Assembly: GCF_900142845.1 (NCBI RefSeq)
Contig: NZ_FSRU01000001.1
Location: 2,418,001 to 2,482,000, forward strand
Reading direction: 5' to 3'
DNA from: Paraburkholderia phenazinium
GTDB lineage: Bacteria > Pseudomonadota > Gammaproteobacteria > Burkholderiales > Burkholderiaceae
DNA length: 64,000 bases
The translations under genes were made by a program, and so were the position numbers. The number at the start of each line of letters is the position of its first letter. The stretch's first letter is position 1. Under the pieces are notes generated by a model. It was given only the letters and a program-made list of their open reading frames with translations, did not search any database and was not told the origin of the DNA. This document shows positions 51,812 through 61,067 of this stretch, piece by piece.

Positions 51812-53245
51812 ATGCCGAGCGCCGCTTCGCCCAGCGTTTTGTCTCCCGCCCGTCCCAGTGCCGCAGCGCGTCTCGAACGCCTGCCGTTTTCCGGCTATCA
51901 CCGGACCATTTTCATCATCATTGCCGCAGCGTTTTTCTTCGATTCGATCGACCTAGGCACAATGACCTTCGTGCTCGGTTCGATCAAGACCGAATTCAAA
52001 CTCTCCAGCGCGATGGCCGGACTGGTTGCGAGCGCAAGCTTCTTCGGCATGGTGCTGGGCGCCGCGGTTGCGGGATTGCTCGCCGACCGTTTCGGACGCC
52101 GTCCGGTGTTCCAGTGGAGCATGGTGCTGTGGGGGATCGCGTCGTATCTGTGTTCGACCGCGCATTCCGTCGATGCGCTGATTTTCTACCGCGTGCTGCT
52201 AGGCATCGGCATGGGGATGGAGTTTCCGATTGCGCAGACCCTGCTCTCCGAGTTTGTGCCCGCTGCCTCGCGTGGCAGGCTGGTTGCGTTGATGGATGGC
52301 TTCTGGCCGCTCGGCTTCATCACGGCCGGCATCGTCTCGTACTTCGTGTTGCCGCAATTCGGTTGGCGCACGGTGTTTGCACTGCTCGCGATTCCGGCGG
52401 TGTTTGTGCTGATCGTACGCCGCGTAGTGCCCGAGTCGCCTCGCTGGCTCGAACATCACGGCAAGCTGGATGAGGCGGACGCCGTTCTTGCCGGCATCGA
52501 AGCGAAAGTGATGAAGGCCAACGGTCTCACGTGGCTGCCCGCACCGTCGATGCTCGCCGAGCCTGCGCCCGCCTCGAAGCAGGGTGCGTTCCGCGAGATC
52601 TGGAGCGCGGCGTACCGTCAGCGCACCATCATGGTGTGGCTGCTGTGGTTCTTCGCTTTGCTCGGCTTCTACGGCCTCACCTCGTGGCTCGGTGCGCTGA
52701 TGCAGCAAGCCGGCTTCGCCGTGACGAAGTCCGTGCTCTATACGATGCTGATCTCGCTTGGCGGCGTACCGGGTTTTCTGTGCGCGGCGTGGCTGGTCGA
52801 ACGCTGGGGACGCAAGCCGACCTGCATCGTTTCGCTTGTCGGCGGCGGGATCATGGCGTTCCTCTACGGACAGACCGCACTGCATGCGGATAGCGTCAGC
52901 CTGCTGATCTGTGCGGGGCTGTTGATGCAGTTCTTCCTGTTTGGCATGTGGGCCGTGCTCTACACCTACACGCCCGAGCTGTACGGCACGGGCGCACGCG
53001 CAACCGGTTCGGGCTTCGCCTCGGCGATTGGCCGGGTCGGTTCGTTGATCGGGCCGTATGCGGTGGGTGTGGTGCTGCCGGTGTTCGGCCAGGGCGGCGT
53101 CTTTACGCTGGGCGCCCTGTCGTTTGCCGTGGCCGCGCTCGCGGTCTGGGTGATGGGCATCGAAACGAAGGGCCTCGCCCTCGAATCGCTCGCCTCGCTT
53201 GACGCTGCGGAAAATGCGCCGGCGTATGGCGTCGCGGTCGACTAG
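51812..53245 (+). CDS. MFS transporter, metabolite:H+ symporter type
   Basis: 477 residues, twelve membrane helices. The MFS loop motif after helix 2 (GLLADRFGRRPVF) and the DRHGRR-like repeat after helix 8 (VERWGRKPTC) are present, with the signature FYRVLLGIGMGMEFPIAQTLLSEFVP of the sugar/aromatic-acid symporter group. The C-terminus ends in a cytoplasmic tail. It is 165 bp after betA and separated by a strong hairpin, so co-transcription is not certain. The cargo may be a choline-related metabolite, but it could equally be an unrelated organic acid. Confidence 0.8.
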   Translation: MPSAASPSVLSPARPSAAARLERLPFSGYHRTIFIIIAAAFFFDSIDLGTMTFVLGSIKTEFKLSSAMAGLVASASFFGMVLGAAVAGLLADRFGRRPVFQWSMVLWGIASYLCSTAHSVDALIFYRVLLGIGMGMEFPIAQTLLSEFVPAASRGRLVALMDGFWPLGFITAGIVSYFVLPQFGWRTVFALLAIPAVFVLIVRRVVPESPRWLEHHGKLDEADAVLAGIEAKVMKANGLTWLPAPSMLAEPAPASKQGAFREIWSAAYRQRTIMVWLLWFFALLGFYGLTSWLGALMQQAGFAVTKSVLYTMLISLGGVPGFLCAAWLVERWGRKPTCIVSLVGGGIMAFLYGQTALHADSVSLLICAGLLMQFFLFGMWAVLYTYTPELYGTGARATGSGFASAIGRVGSLIGPYAVGVVLPVFGQGGVFTLGALSFAVAALAVWVMGIETKGLALESLASLDAAENAPAYGVAVD

Positions 53246-53860
53246 GCGCATCGAATCGTTGCGGCTGCAACGGTCGATCCGCTGACCGCCGCAGCAGCAC
53301 CGCAAAAAATAAAGCCCGCCTGGCACAGACCTGATGATCGATCGACGATCAGGCGGCACAGGCGAGCTTCGCAATGAGGTACCGGCCAACACCTGCGACC
53401 GGTTGCGTCCGTTTCTAGCGCGGCCCGGGGATGAACTGCGGCGCCGACCGCCGCGTGACCCAGCTAACTACGAATACGCTCACATTTTATCGGCGAATGT
53501 GGTGAATCCTTCATGAGTGATTTCCCGATGTTGACGGCACTACACGTCCAGCGACCCTGCTTCGACCGCAGTGCAGCATAGCGTCCACGTTGCATCTCTG
53601 CCCGCGTCATCGTGGGCACGCGCCCCCTCCTGAGCCCCCTCCTCGTCCCTCCATTGCGGCCTTTGGCCGATGCCGTCGCGCCCGAAAGGTAAAATACGGG
53701 ATGAGGCCCACTGGGCCATGCCCAACCTGGGCCGCCAAGCCAACCGATGACGCGTGTCGCGCATCGACGTCCGCAACCCGATAACCCGCGGCGACCCCGG
53801 CTCGAGCCGGCATCGCCCGAGGACAGCTCGTCCTTTAACAGAGCCCTCAGGAGCCACTTT
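53246..53860. other. Gene-free 615-bp stretch before the DUF2760-Hsp70 operon
   Basis: I find no supported gene. It contains a nested hairpin at 53304-53369, an inverted repeat CACATT/AATGTG (about 53481-53501), and a C/T-rich segment with a possible -10 (TAAAAT, about 53691) upstream of the DUF2760 gene. Its length suggests a long leader or a missed small RNA. Confidence 0.4.
53304..53369 (-). terminator. Nested hairpin with T-run on the minus strand
   Basis: AAGC..GCCTG (53312-53322) pairs with CAGGC..GCTT (53359-53369), enclosing a CCTGAT/ATCAGG stem (53330-53353). On the minus strand the stem is followed by TTTATTTTTT, a good intrinsic terminator. No minus-strand gene precedes it within 5 kb. 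Confidence 0.6.
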
Positions 53861-54433
53861 ATGACCGACTCGAACGTGTCTTTCCTCGGCCGGATTTCGC
53901 TAGCCGTCGGAACGTTCTTCAGCATTCTGGGCGACGGCGAGTTCGCCGCCCGCGTACAGCGCCTGCGCAGCGGCGCGCCCGTCACGCAGGCCCCGGTTGC
54001 TGCACCCGCACCCACGCCCGCTCCGCAACCCGCAGCGCCGGCGCTGAAGCAGGCCAGCCCGGATGCCGCGCTCCAACTGCTCGGCCTGCTGCAGCGCGAT
54101 GCGCGCTTTATCGACTTCGTCGAAGAAGACGTGGCCGGCTACTCGGACGCCGACATCGGCGCCGCCGCCCGTGTCGTGCACGGCGGCTGCCGCACCGTGC
54201 TGCGCGAGCACTTCACGATTCGCCCAGTGCGCGAGGAAGCCGAAGGCAGCCGCGTGACGCTGCCCGAAGGCTTCGATGCCACCGCCGTCCGTCTGACCGG
54301 CAACGTCGTCGGCAAGGCGCCGTTTACCGGCAGCCTCAGCCATCGCGGCTGGCGTGTCGACGACGTGCGGCTGCCGAAGCTGGCCGCGAGCCACGACGCG
54401 TCCGTGATCGCAGCGGCCGAGGTGGAGCTATGA
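53861..54433 (+). CDS. DUF2760 domain protein
   Basis: 190 residues. A short N-terminal helix (FLGRISLAVGTFFSILGDGEFAARVQRL) is joined through a Pro/Ala-rich linker (about 43-62) to the DUF2760 domain (70-190: ALQLLGLLQRDARFIDFVEEDVAGYSDADIGAAARVVHGGCR in outline, then FTGSLSHRGWRVDDVRLP). No signal peptide; the N-terminus could be membrane-associated. A CAGGAG ribosome site precedes the start. Its stop overlaps the ATG of the next gene (ATGA), so it is coupled to two Hsp70-like proteins and may be their dedicated client or co-factor. Function unknown. Confidence 0.8.
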   Translation: MTDSNVSFLGRISLAVGTFFSILGDGEFAARVQRLRSGAPVTQAPVAAPAPTPAPQPAAPALKQASPDAALQLLGLLQRDARFIDFVEEDVAGYSDADIGAAARVVHGGCRTVLREHFTIRPVREEAEGSRVTLPEGFDATAVRLTGNVVGKAPFTGSLSHRGWRVDDVRLPKLAASHDASVIAAAEVEL

Positions 54434-56277
54434 GCGAGCCGCGTTACTCGATCGGGATCGATCTGGGCACGACCCATTGCGCCCTCTCGTATGTCGACTT
54501 CGCCGGCAGCGACGGCGAAAAGACCACCCAGGACGTGCTGCCCATCACGCAACTCACGGCACCGGCCACGATCGACGATCTGCCCTTGCTGCCGTCGTTC
54601 CTCTATCTGCCGCATGCGAGCGAACTCGCGCCCTTCGACCTCGGTCTGCCGTGGACCGGCGCGCGTGACTTCGCAGTCGGCGAAATGGCGCGCAGCCGCG
54701 GCGCGGGCACGCCGATCCGCCTCGTGTCGAGCGCCAAGAGCTGGCTGTGCCACCCGGGCGTCGATCGCCGCGCCGCGATTCTGCCGAACGACGCGCCGCC
54801 CGAAGTGAGCCGCGTGTCGCCGCTCGAGACGTCGATTCGCTACCTCACGCATCTGCGCGAAGCCTGGGATCATGGGCATCCCGATGCGCCGTTCAGCGAG
54901 CAGGAAATTACCGTCACGATTCCTGCGTCGTTCGATCCCGCTGCCCGCGAGCTGACCGCCGAAGCAGCCCAGGCCGCCGGCTACGCAGGCATGACGCTGC
55001 TCGAAGAGCCGCAGGCCGCGCTGTATAGCTGGATCCAGAAGAGCGGCGGCCAATGGCGCAAGCAGGTGCGCGTGGGCGACATCATCCTCGTGGTGGATGT
55101 CGGCGGCGGCACGACTGACCTGTCGTTGATCGCGGTGATCGAACGCGAGGGCAACCTCGAACTGCATCGCGTTGCCGTGGGCGAGCACATCCTGCTCGGC
55201 GGCGACAACATGGACCTGGCGCTGGCCCACGTGGTGGCGCGCAAGCTGGCCGCCCAGGGCACGCAACCCGATCCGTGGCAACTGCGTGCGCTGACCTACG
55301 CCTGCCGCGCGGCCAAGGAGACGCTCCTCACCGACGCCGCCACCGACACCGTGCCGCTCGTCGTGCCGAGCCGCGGTGCCAAGCTGATCGGCGGCTCGAT
55401 CCGCACCGAACTGACCCGCGCCGAACTCACGCAGACGATTCTCGAAGGCTTCTTTCCGCAAGTGGACAGCACCGCGCGGCCGGTGAGCCGCGCTCGCGCA
55501 GGCTTGACGCAATTGGGCTTGCCGTATGCGCAGGATGCCGCCGTCACGCGTCATCTGGCAGCGTTCCTCGGCCGTCAGGTCGCGGCACTGGCCGAACTCT
55601 CCGGTCTGCCAAACGCTCAACCGGAAGGCGCCAGCTTCCTGCATCCCACCGCCGTGCTGTTCAACGGCGGCGTGTTCAAGTCGCCGCTGCTGGTGGAGCG
55701 CATTCTGCAGACGCTCAACGGCTGGCTTGCGGCAGAAGGCGCGGCGCCCGCGCGTCTGCTGGAAGGCGCGGACCTCGACCTCGCGGTCGCACGCGGCGCG
55801 GCCTACTACGGCTACGTGAAGCGCGGCCAGGGTGTGCGGATTCGCGGCGGCATTGCGCGGGCGTTCTATATCGCGGTCGAATCCGCCATGCCCGCTGTGC
55901 CCGGTCTCGAACCGCCCATCCAGGCGCTGTGCGTGGCGCCGTTCGGCATGGAAGAAGGAACCGATGCAGAGCTGCCCGCGCAGGAGTTTGGTCTCGTGGT
56001 GGGCGAGCCGGTGCACTTCCGCTTCTTCGGTTCGTCGGTGCGTCGTCAGGACCAGGTCGGCACGCTGCTCGACTACTGGTCGCCGGAAGAACTGCAGGAA
56101 CTCGACGAGATCGAGGCCACCTTGCCGACCGAAGGCCGCAGCCCCGGCGAGATCGTCGCGGTCAAGCTGCATGCGCGCGTGACCGAAGCCGGCACGCTCG
56201 AACTGGAAGCCATCCCGCGCGGCACCGGCGAGCGCTGGAAAGTCGAGTTCGACGTCCGCGGCAACGCCCACGCCTGA
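54430..56277 (+). CDS. Divergent Hsp70-family ATPase, first copy
   Basis: 615 residues. The actin-fold ATPase motifs are present: phosphate-1 GIDLGTTHCAL near 9-19, phosphate-2 VDVGGGTTDLSLI near 220, adenosine motif LFNGGVFKSPLL near 413. The region beyond about 460 does not look like the DnaK substrate-binding domain, and there is no EEVD tail. It belongs with DnaK-like proteins of the HscC/YegD-like fringe that lack J-domain partners nearby. It probably works with the DUF2760 protein and with the following Hsp70, five bases downstream. Confidence 0.87.
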   Translation: MSEPRYSIGIDLGTTHCALSYVDFAGSDGEKTTQDVLPITQLTAPATIDDLPLLPSFLYLPHASELAPFDLGLPWTGARDFAVGEMARSRGAGTPIRLVSSAKSWLCHPGVDRRAAILPNDAPPEVSRVSPLETSIRYLTHLREAWDHGHPDAPFSEQEITVTIPASFDPAARELTAEAAQAAGYAGMTLLEEPQAALYSWIQKSGGQWRKQVRVGDIILVVDVGGGTTDLSLIAVIEREGNLELHRVAVGEHILLGGDNMDLALAHVVARKLAAQGTQPDPWQLRALTYACRAAKETLLTDAATDTVPLVVPSRGAKLIGGSIRTELTRAELTQTILEGFFPQVDSTARPVSRARAGLTQLGLPYAQDAAVTRHLAAFLGRQVAALAELSGLPNAQPEGASFLHPTAVLFNGGVFKSPLLVERILQTLNGWLAAEGAAPARLLEGADLDLAVARGAAYYGYVKRGQGVRIRGGIARAFYIAVESAMPAVPGLEPPIQALCVAPFGMEEGTDAELPAQEFGLVVGEPVHFRFFGSSVRRQDQVGTLLDYWSPEELQELDEIEATLPTEGRSPGEIVAVKLHARVTEAGTLELEAIPRGTGERWKVEFDVRGNAHA

Positions 56278-56282
56278 CCGAG

Positions 56283-59075
56283 ATGAAGCAGTACATCGTC
56301 GGGATCGATCTGGGCACGAGCAATACGGTCGTCGCGTATGGAGAGGCGGGCTCCGAGGACATCCGCGTCTTCGAGATCGATCAGCTCGTCAGTCCCGGCG
56401 AGGTCGCCGCGCGGCCCTTGCTGCCGTCCGTGCGGTATCACGCGGCGCAAGGGGAATTGAGCGCGGGGGATGTGCAACTGCCGTGGTCGGGTGCGCAGGT
56501 GGGTGCGGGCGAGGCGCCTGACCCGAATGTTGAGCAGCCCGTAGTAATCGGCCGGCTCGCACGCAGCCTTGGCGCACAGGTGCCGGGCCGGCTCGTCGCC
56601 AGCGCGAAAAGCTGGCTTTCGCATGCCTCAGTGGATCGCACCGCGCCGATTCTCCCCTGGGGTGCCGGCGACGACGTGCACAAAGTCTCCCCCGTCACCG
56701 CCAGCGCCAGCTATCTGGCCCATGTGCGCGCGGCGTGGAACCAGCGCTTTCCGCACGCGCCGCTTGAACAGCAGGATGTCGTGCTCACCGTGCCCGCCTC
56801 GTTCGACGACGGCGCCCGCGCACTGACGCTCGAAGCGGCACGCATCGCGCAGTTACCGAAGCTGCGGCTGCTGGAAGAGCCGCAAGCGGCCTTCTACGAC
56901 TGGCTGTTCCGGCATCGCGGCTCGCTCGGCGCCGAACTTGCCGACACGCGGCTCGTGCTGATCTGCGACGTGGGCGGCGGCACCACCGACTTCACCCTGA
57001 TCAAGGTGCAGATGCAGGACGGTCAGCCGCAACTGACGCGCGTCGGTGTGGGCAACCACCTGATGCTCGGCGGCGACAACATGGACCTCGCGCTGGCGCA
57101 TCTGGCCGAGAGCCGTCTCTCGACGCCGCAATCGCGGCTATCGGCGGCGAGCCTCTCGCAACTCGTCGAACGCTGCCGTGGCGCCAAGGAGCAACTGCTC
57201 GGCGCCGAAGCACCGCAATCCGCGTCGATTACGCTGCTGGGTTCGGGGTCGAAGCTGATCGGCGGAGCGCGCACGGCGGAAATCACGCGCGAGGAAGTCG
57301 AACAGATCATCGTCGACGGCTTTTTCCCGAGCGTTACCGCGGATGCGCGGCCGGGACGTCCGCGTGGCGCAATCGTGGAATTCGGTTTGCCCTATGCTAG
57401 CGATCCGGCCATTACCCGCCACGTCGCCGCGTTTCTGGGCCGGCTCGCGGCGCAATCGCGCGAAGCCCTGGACACAACAGGGTCTGCCGACGACGACGCG
57501 TTACCCGTGCCCGACACGCTGCTGCTCAACGGCGGCGTGTTCCGTGCGCCGGCGCTCACCAGGCGCCTCGCCGGCACGCTAGGCGCGTGGCGCGGCGCGC
57601 CACTGCATGTCCTGCACAACGACAACCCCGACGTCGCGGTCGCGCGCGGCGCGGTGGCCTATGCGCTGGCGCGTGCGGGTCAGGCGCCGCGAATCGGCGG
57701 CGGTTCGCCGCGCAGCTACTTCCTCGTGCTCGATGAAGACGGTGAGGCGCTACGCGGTGTCTGCGTCCTGCCGCACGGCACCGAGGAAGGTCGAGAGATT
57801 CATCTGGCGGACCGCACGTTCGCTTTACGGCTGGGGCATCCGGTCCAGTTTCATCTGGTTTCCTCAGTATCTGACGCGAAATGGCAAGCGGGCGAAATCG
57901 CCGAGCTTGCGCTGGGCGAGTTCGTGCGCCTGCCGCCGATCGCCACGGTCGTGCCGCCGCGCGAGGCCGGCCAGTCCGGTGAAACGCCGGTCCAGCTCGT
58001 CGCCTCGCTGACCGAAGTGGGCACGCTCGACGTGCACTGTATCGACGCCGGCGACGCCGCGCAGCGCTGGCTGCTCGAATTCCAGTTGCGCCGCGGCGAG
58101 GCCAAGGTCACGGTCTCCGGCGCAGCGCCTCATCCTGCCCTGCCCCGCGCGCTCGAACTGATCGACCGCACGTTCGGCTCGCGGTCGCAGAAGGTCGACC
58201 CCAAAGAGGTCAAGCGTACGCGTGCGGAACTGGAGCAGATCCTCGGTCCTCGCGCGAACTGGAATAGCGCCCTGCTGCGCGAACTGTTCAACGCCCTATG
58301 GGAGCGCGCCAAACGGCGGCGCCGTTCGGCGGACCATGAGCGGCTCTGGCTGAACCTGGCCGGCTATTGCCTGCGTCCCGGCTTCGGCTACCCGCTCGAC
58401 GAATGGCGAGTCGAACAACTCTGGTCGCTGTTCGACGACGGCATTCAGTACATCAACGACAGCCAGGTCTGGTCGGAATGGTGGACGCTATGGCGGCGCG
58501 CAGCGGGCGGCCTCGGCGAACGCGAGCAGCTCGAAGTGCTCGACGCCGTGGCGTTCATGCAGGCCGCCGGCACGGCACGCGCGAAGCTGCCGTTCGACCC
58601 CGCGAAGTCCGGCTATGCCGATATGCTGCGCCTCGAAGCGTCGCTCGAACGGGTGCCTGCCGAGCGCAAGATCGAACTCGGCGAGCGGCTTATCGAGCGG
58701 CTCAGGAAGCCGTCTGAAAACCACCAGGGATGGTGGGCCGTGGGCCGCATCGGCGCGCGCCGGCCGTTCTACGGCAGCGCGCACAGCGTCGTGCCGCCGG
58801 AGGTCGCGGTGAAATGGCTCGACGCCGTGCTGGCGCTCGACTGGAAGAAGGTCGAACCGGCCGCGTTTGCCGCCGTGCAGATTGCGCGCATGAGCGGCGA
58901 CCGCTCGCGCGACCTCGCCGACGAGGTGCGGGCGAGCGTCGTCAAGCGGCTTGAAACCGTACACGCACCGGCGCAGTGGATCACGATGGTGCGCGAGACC
59001 GTCGAACTCGACGAGGCCGATGAGGGACGGGTATTCGGCGAATCGCTGCCGCCGGGGCTCAAGCTGATCGACTGA
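56283..59075 (+). CDS. Divergent Hsp70-family ATPase with DUF3731-like C-terminal extension
   Basis: 930 residues, about 300 longer than DnaK. The N-terminal ATPase has GIDLGTSNTVV, CDVGGGTTDFTLI and LLNGGVFRAPAL motifs and is a paralogue of the preceding protein. From about residue 630 a helix-rich, Trp- and Arg-rich region follows (RANWNSALLRELFNALWERAKRRRRSADHERLWLNLAGY, then NHQGWWAVGRIGARRPFYG), corresponding to DUF3731. The start is ATG 56283, five bases after the previous stop. The C-terminal module may act as a built-in client-binding or nucleic-acid-binding lid; no function is established that I know of. Confidence 0.86.
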   Translation: MKQYIVGIDLGTSNTVVAYGEAGSEDIRVFEIDQLVSPGEVAARPLLPSVRYHAAQGELSAGDVQLPWSGAQVGAGEAPDPNVEQPVVIGRLARSLGAQVPGRLVASAKSWLSHASVDRTAPILPWGAGDDVHKVSPVTASASYLAHVRAAWNQRFPHAPLEQQDVVLTVPASFDDGARALTLEAARIAQLPKLRLLEEPQAAFYDWLFRHRGSLGAELADTRLVLICDVGGGTTDFTLIKVQMQDGQPQLTRVGVGNHLMLGGDNMDLALAHLAESRLSTPQSRLSAASLSQLVERCRGAKEQLLGAEAPQSASITLLGSGSKLIGGARTAEITREEVEQIIVDGFFPSVTADARPGRPRGAIVEFGLPYASDPAITRHVAAFLGRLAAQSREALDTTGSADDDALPVPDTLLLNGGVFRAPALTRRLAGTLGAWRGAPLHVLHNDNPDVAVARGAVAYALARAGQAPRIGGGSPRSYFLVLDEDGEALRGVCVLPHGTEEGREIHLADRTFALRLGHPVQFHLVSSVSDAKWQAGEIAELALGEFVRLPPIATVVPPREAGQSGETPVQLVASLTEVGTLDVHCIDAGDAAQRWLLEFQLRRGEAKVTVSGAAPHPALPRALELIDRTFGSRSQKVDPKEVKRTRAELEQILGPRANWNSALLRELFNALWERAKRRRRSADHERLWLNLAGYCLRPGFGYPLDEWRVEQLWSLFDDGIQYINDSQVWSEWWTLWRRAAGGLGEREQLEVLDAVAFMQAAGTARAKLPFDPAKSGYADMLRLEASLERVPAERKIELGERLIERLRKPSENHQGWWAVGRIGARRPFYGSAHSVVPPEVAVKWLDAVLALDWKKVEPAAFAAVQIARMSGDRSRDLADEVRASVVKRLETVHAPAQWITMVRETVELDEADEGRVFGESLPPGLKLID

Positions 59076-59078
59076 TGG

Positions 59079-59099
59079 GCGGGCGCAGGGCGCGCCCGC
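59079..59099. terminator. GC-rich hairpin between convergent Hsp70 and MCP genes
   Basis: Stem GCGGGCGC/GCGCCCGC with a five-base loop, directly after the Hsp70 stop. It lacks a T-run, so it is a weak or bidirectional terminator at best. Confidence 0.5.
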
Positions 59100-59153
59100 T
59101 GCCGCGGCTCCATTACACATCCGTCCGCGCCGCGCATTCACTCACCCGCTTGC

Positions 59154-60743
59154 TCAGGCGTGCAATCCGCTTGCCGTATCAAGCTGAAAAAACGCCACCG
59201 CCTGATTCAACTGGTGCCCCTGCCCCTCCAGCGACTTCGAAGCCGCGGCTGCCTGCTCGACCAGCGCCGCGTTCTGCTGGGTCACGGAGTCCATCTGCGT
59301 AATCGCCTGGTTGACCTGTTCGATACCACGGCTCTGTTCGAACGAGGCCGCGGCAATCTCGCCCATGATGTCCGTAACGCGCGCCACCGCCTGGGTGACT
59401 TCCGACATCGTCTTGCCCGCTTCGCTCGCGCGCGCCGACCCGTCCTGAATCTTTTTCACCGACTCGGCGATCAGGTCCTTGATCTCCTTCGCCGCACTCG
59501 ACGAGCGTTGCGCGAGACTGCGCACTTCGCTTGCGACCACTGCGAAGCCGCGTCCCTGTTCGCCGGCGCGAGCGGCTTCGACTGCCGCATTGAGCGCGAG
59601 GATGTTGGTCTGAAAAGCGATGCCCTCGATGATGCTGGTGATGTCCGCAATCTTCGTCGAGCTGGCGCTGATTTCGCCCATCGTCTCCACCACCTGGCTC
59701 ACGACATGGTTGCCCTTCAACGCCACTTCCGACGCGTTCGCCGACAGCACGCTCGCCTGTTGCGAATTCTCCGCGTTCTGCTTGACCGTGGAGGTCAGCT
59801 CTTCCATGCTCGACGCGGTCTCCTGCAGCGACGACGCCTGCTGCTCGGTACGGGCGGACAGGTCGACATTGCCGGAAGCGATCTGGCTCGACCCGGTGGC
59901 AATGCTGTCGGCCGCGACCCGCACGCGCCCGATCAGTTCGACCAGACTGGCCTGCATGCGCCCCATCGACGCCAGCACGCTGTCGGCCGGCGCTTGCACC
60001 GCGCCGCTGACCACGCGCAGATCGCCCGCAGCGACACGCTGTGCCAGGCTGCCGAGCTCACCCGGTTCGGCGCCGAGCGAGCGCAACAGTCCGCGAGCAA
60101 TCAGGAATCCTGCCAATACGGCCAGGGCAACGGCGCCCAGACAGGTTCCGATCAGGATCAGGCGCTGCGACGCATACTGGTCGGCGGATGCCTGCAACAG
60201 CAGATCGGCACGGGTTCGCGTGTAGGTTTGATACGCGTCAGTGGCCTTGATCAACGCCGCAAGCAGCGGCCGGCAATCGTTATCGATCTTCGCGACCGCT
60301 TCGTCGCGTTTGTTCGCTACCGCGAGCGCCACGATCGCCTGTGCCACCGGCGTGTAATCGGCCTCAATGCGATTGATCTCGTTCACCAGATCGCGGCCCT
60401 GCTGGGTGACGTCGGCATCCGTCGCCATCATCTGGTTGAGCTTTGCGAGCCTCGTCTGCACATCCTGCTGGGCCTGTGCTTCGGCATCCTTTTCAATCGC
60501 GAAGTCTTCCGGTTTCGTGACAAGCGCCATATTGCGCGCCGCAATCGCGCGCCGGTCGACGGCCGTTCTCACTTCCTGCGCGGTAATAGCCCGCGTATCG
60601 ATACCGGTGACGAAGCCGGAGAATCGCTCATGGGCATCGCTCAACGCGCTCAACGATATGCCCGACACCACCATCACCACCACCGTCAGCATCCCAAAAG
60701 CGCCGTACAGCTTCGCTTTTACTGACATACCTTTAACGTCCAT
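59154..60743 (-). CDS. Methyl-accepting chemotaxis protein (4HB sensor)
   Basis: 529 residues. Membrane helices at about 10-30 and 195-215 enclose a four-helix-bundle periplasmic sensor. Then come a HAMP domain (about 215-270) and the signalling domain with the hairpin tip [32 protein letters not shown]. No C-terminal CheR-binding pentapeptide is present (ends SGLHA). The ligand is unknown. Start at 60743 with GGGAG upstream; Met 6 is an alternative. Confidence 0.9.
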   Translation of the reverse strand: MDVKGMSVKAKLYGAFGMLTVVVMVVSGISLSALSDAHERFSGFVTGIDTRAITAQEVRTAVDRRAIAARNMALVTKPEDFAIEKDAEAQAQQDVQTRLAKLNQMMATDADVTQQGRDLVNEINRIEADYTPVAQAIVALAVANKRDEAVAKIDNDCRPLLAALIKATDAYQTYTRTRADLLLQASADQYASQRLILIGTCLGAVALAVLAGFLIARGLLRSLGAEPGELGSLAQRVAAGDLRVVSGAVQAPADSVLASMGRMQASLVELIGRVRVAADSIATGSSQIASGNVDLSARTEQQASSLQETASSMEELTSTVKQNAENSQQASVLSANASEVALKGNHVVSQVVETMGEISASSTKIADITSIIEGIAFQTNILALNAAVEAARAGEQGRGFAVVASEVRSLAQRSSSAAKEIKDLIAESVKKIQDGSARASEAGKTMSEVTQAVARVTDIMGEIAAASFEQSRGIEQVNQAITQMDSVTQQNAALVEQAAAASKSLEGQGHQLNQAVAFFQLDTASGLHA

Positions 60744-61067
60744 ACCTCACCGCTCCCATCGAACGAATCGAGAAAATTATTTTGGATTGTTTTTGCTTTG
60801 TTGGTTTTCTCTCAGATTCCGACGGCCGGGTCGGCTGTGACGTGGCACGTCATCTCTCCGAGTTAACGGCAGACCGGCGGCATTCATTAATTTCGCAAAG
60901 GTTTGCGGGAAATTATTTATTTGTTGGCGGCGTGTTTTTCTTTTATCTCATTCACGCTGATATTTAACATTTATTATTGGCGCTAGCCGCAAGCGCTGAC
61001 GCGCGCGGATTCGAGCGGGGTCGGGCGGCGCCCCGCTCTTCGATACGACAATCCGCCGCCGCCCCGC
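60744..61067. other. AT-rich spacer upstream of the MCP gene
   Basis: 324 bases, gene-free and locally AT-rich compared with the rest of the window (about 60770-60975). It contains TGACGT-GGC-ACGTCA (60838-60852), a 6-bp inverted repeat about 95 bases upstream of the MCP start. Confidence 0.45.

Noticed and set aside
53464..54015. Minus-strand open frame that could explain the 53.3-kb terminator
   Set aside because: Low-complexity Arg/Gly translation overlapping the DUF2760 gene, no ribosome site and no family resemblance.
54139..56271. 710-residue minus-strand open frame
   Set aside because: Antisense to the first Hsp70 gene, which has intact ATPase motifs and coupling to its neighbours.
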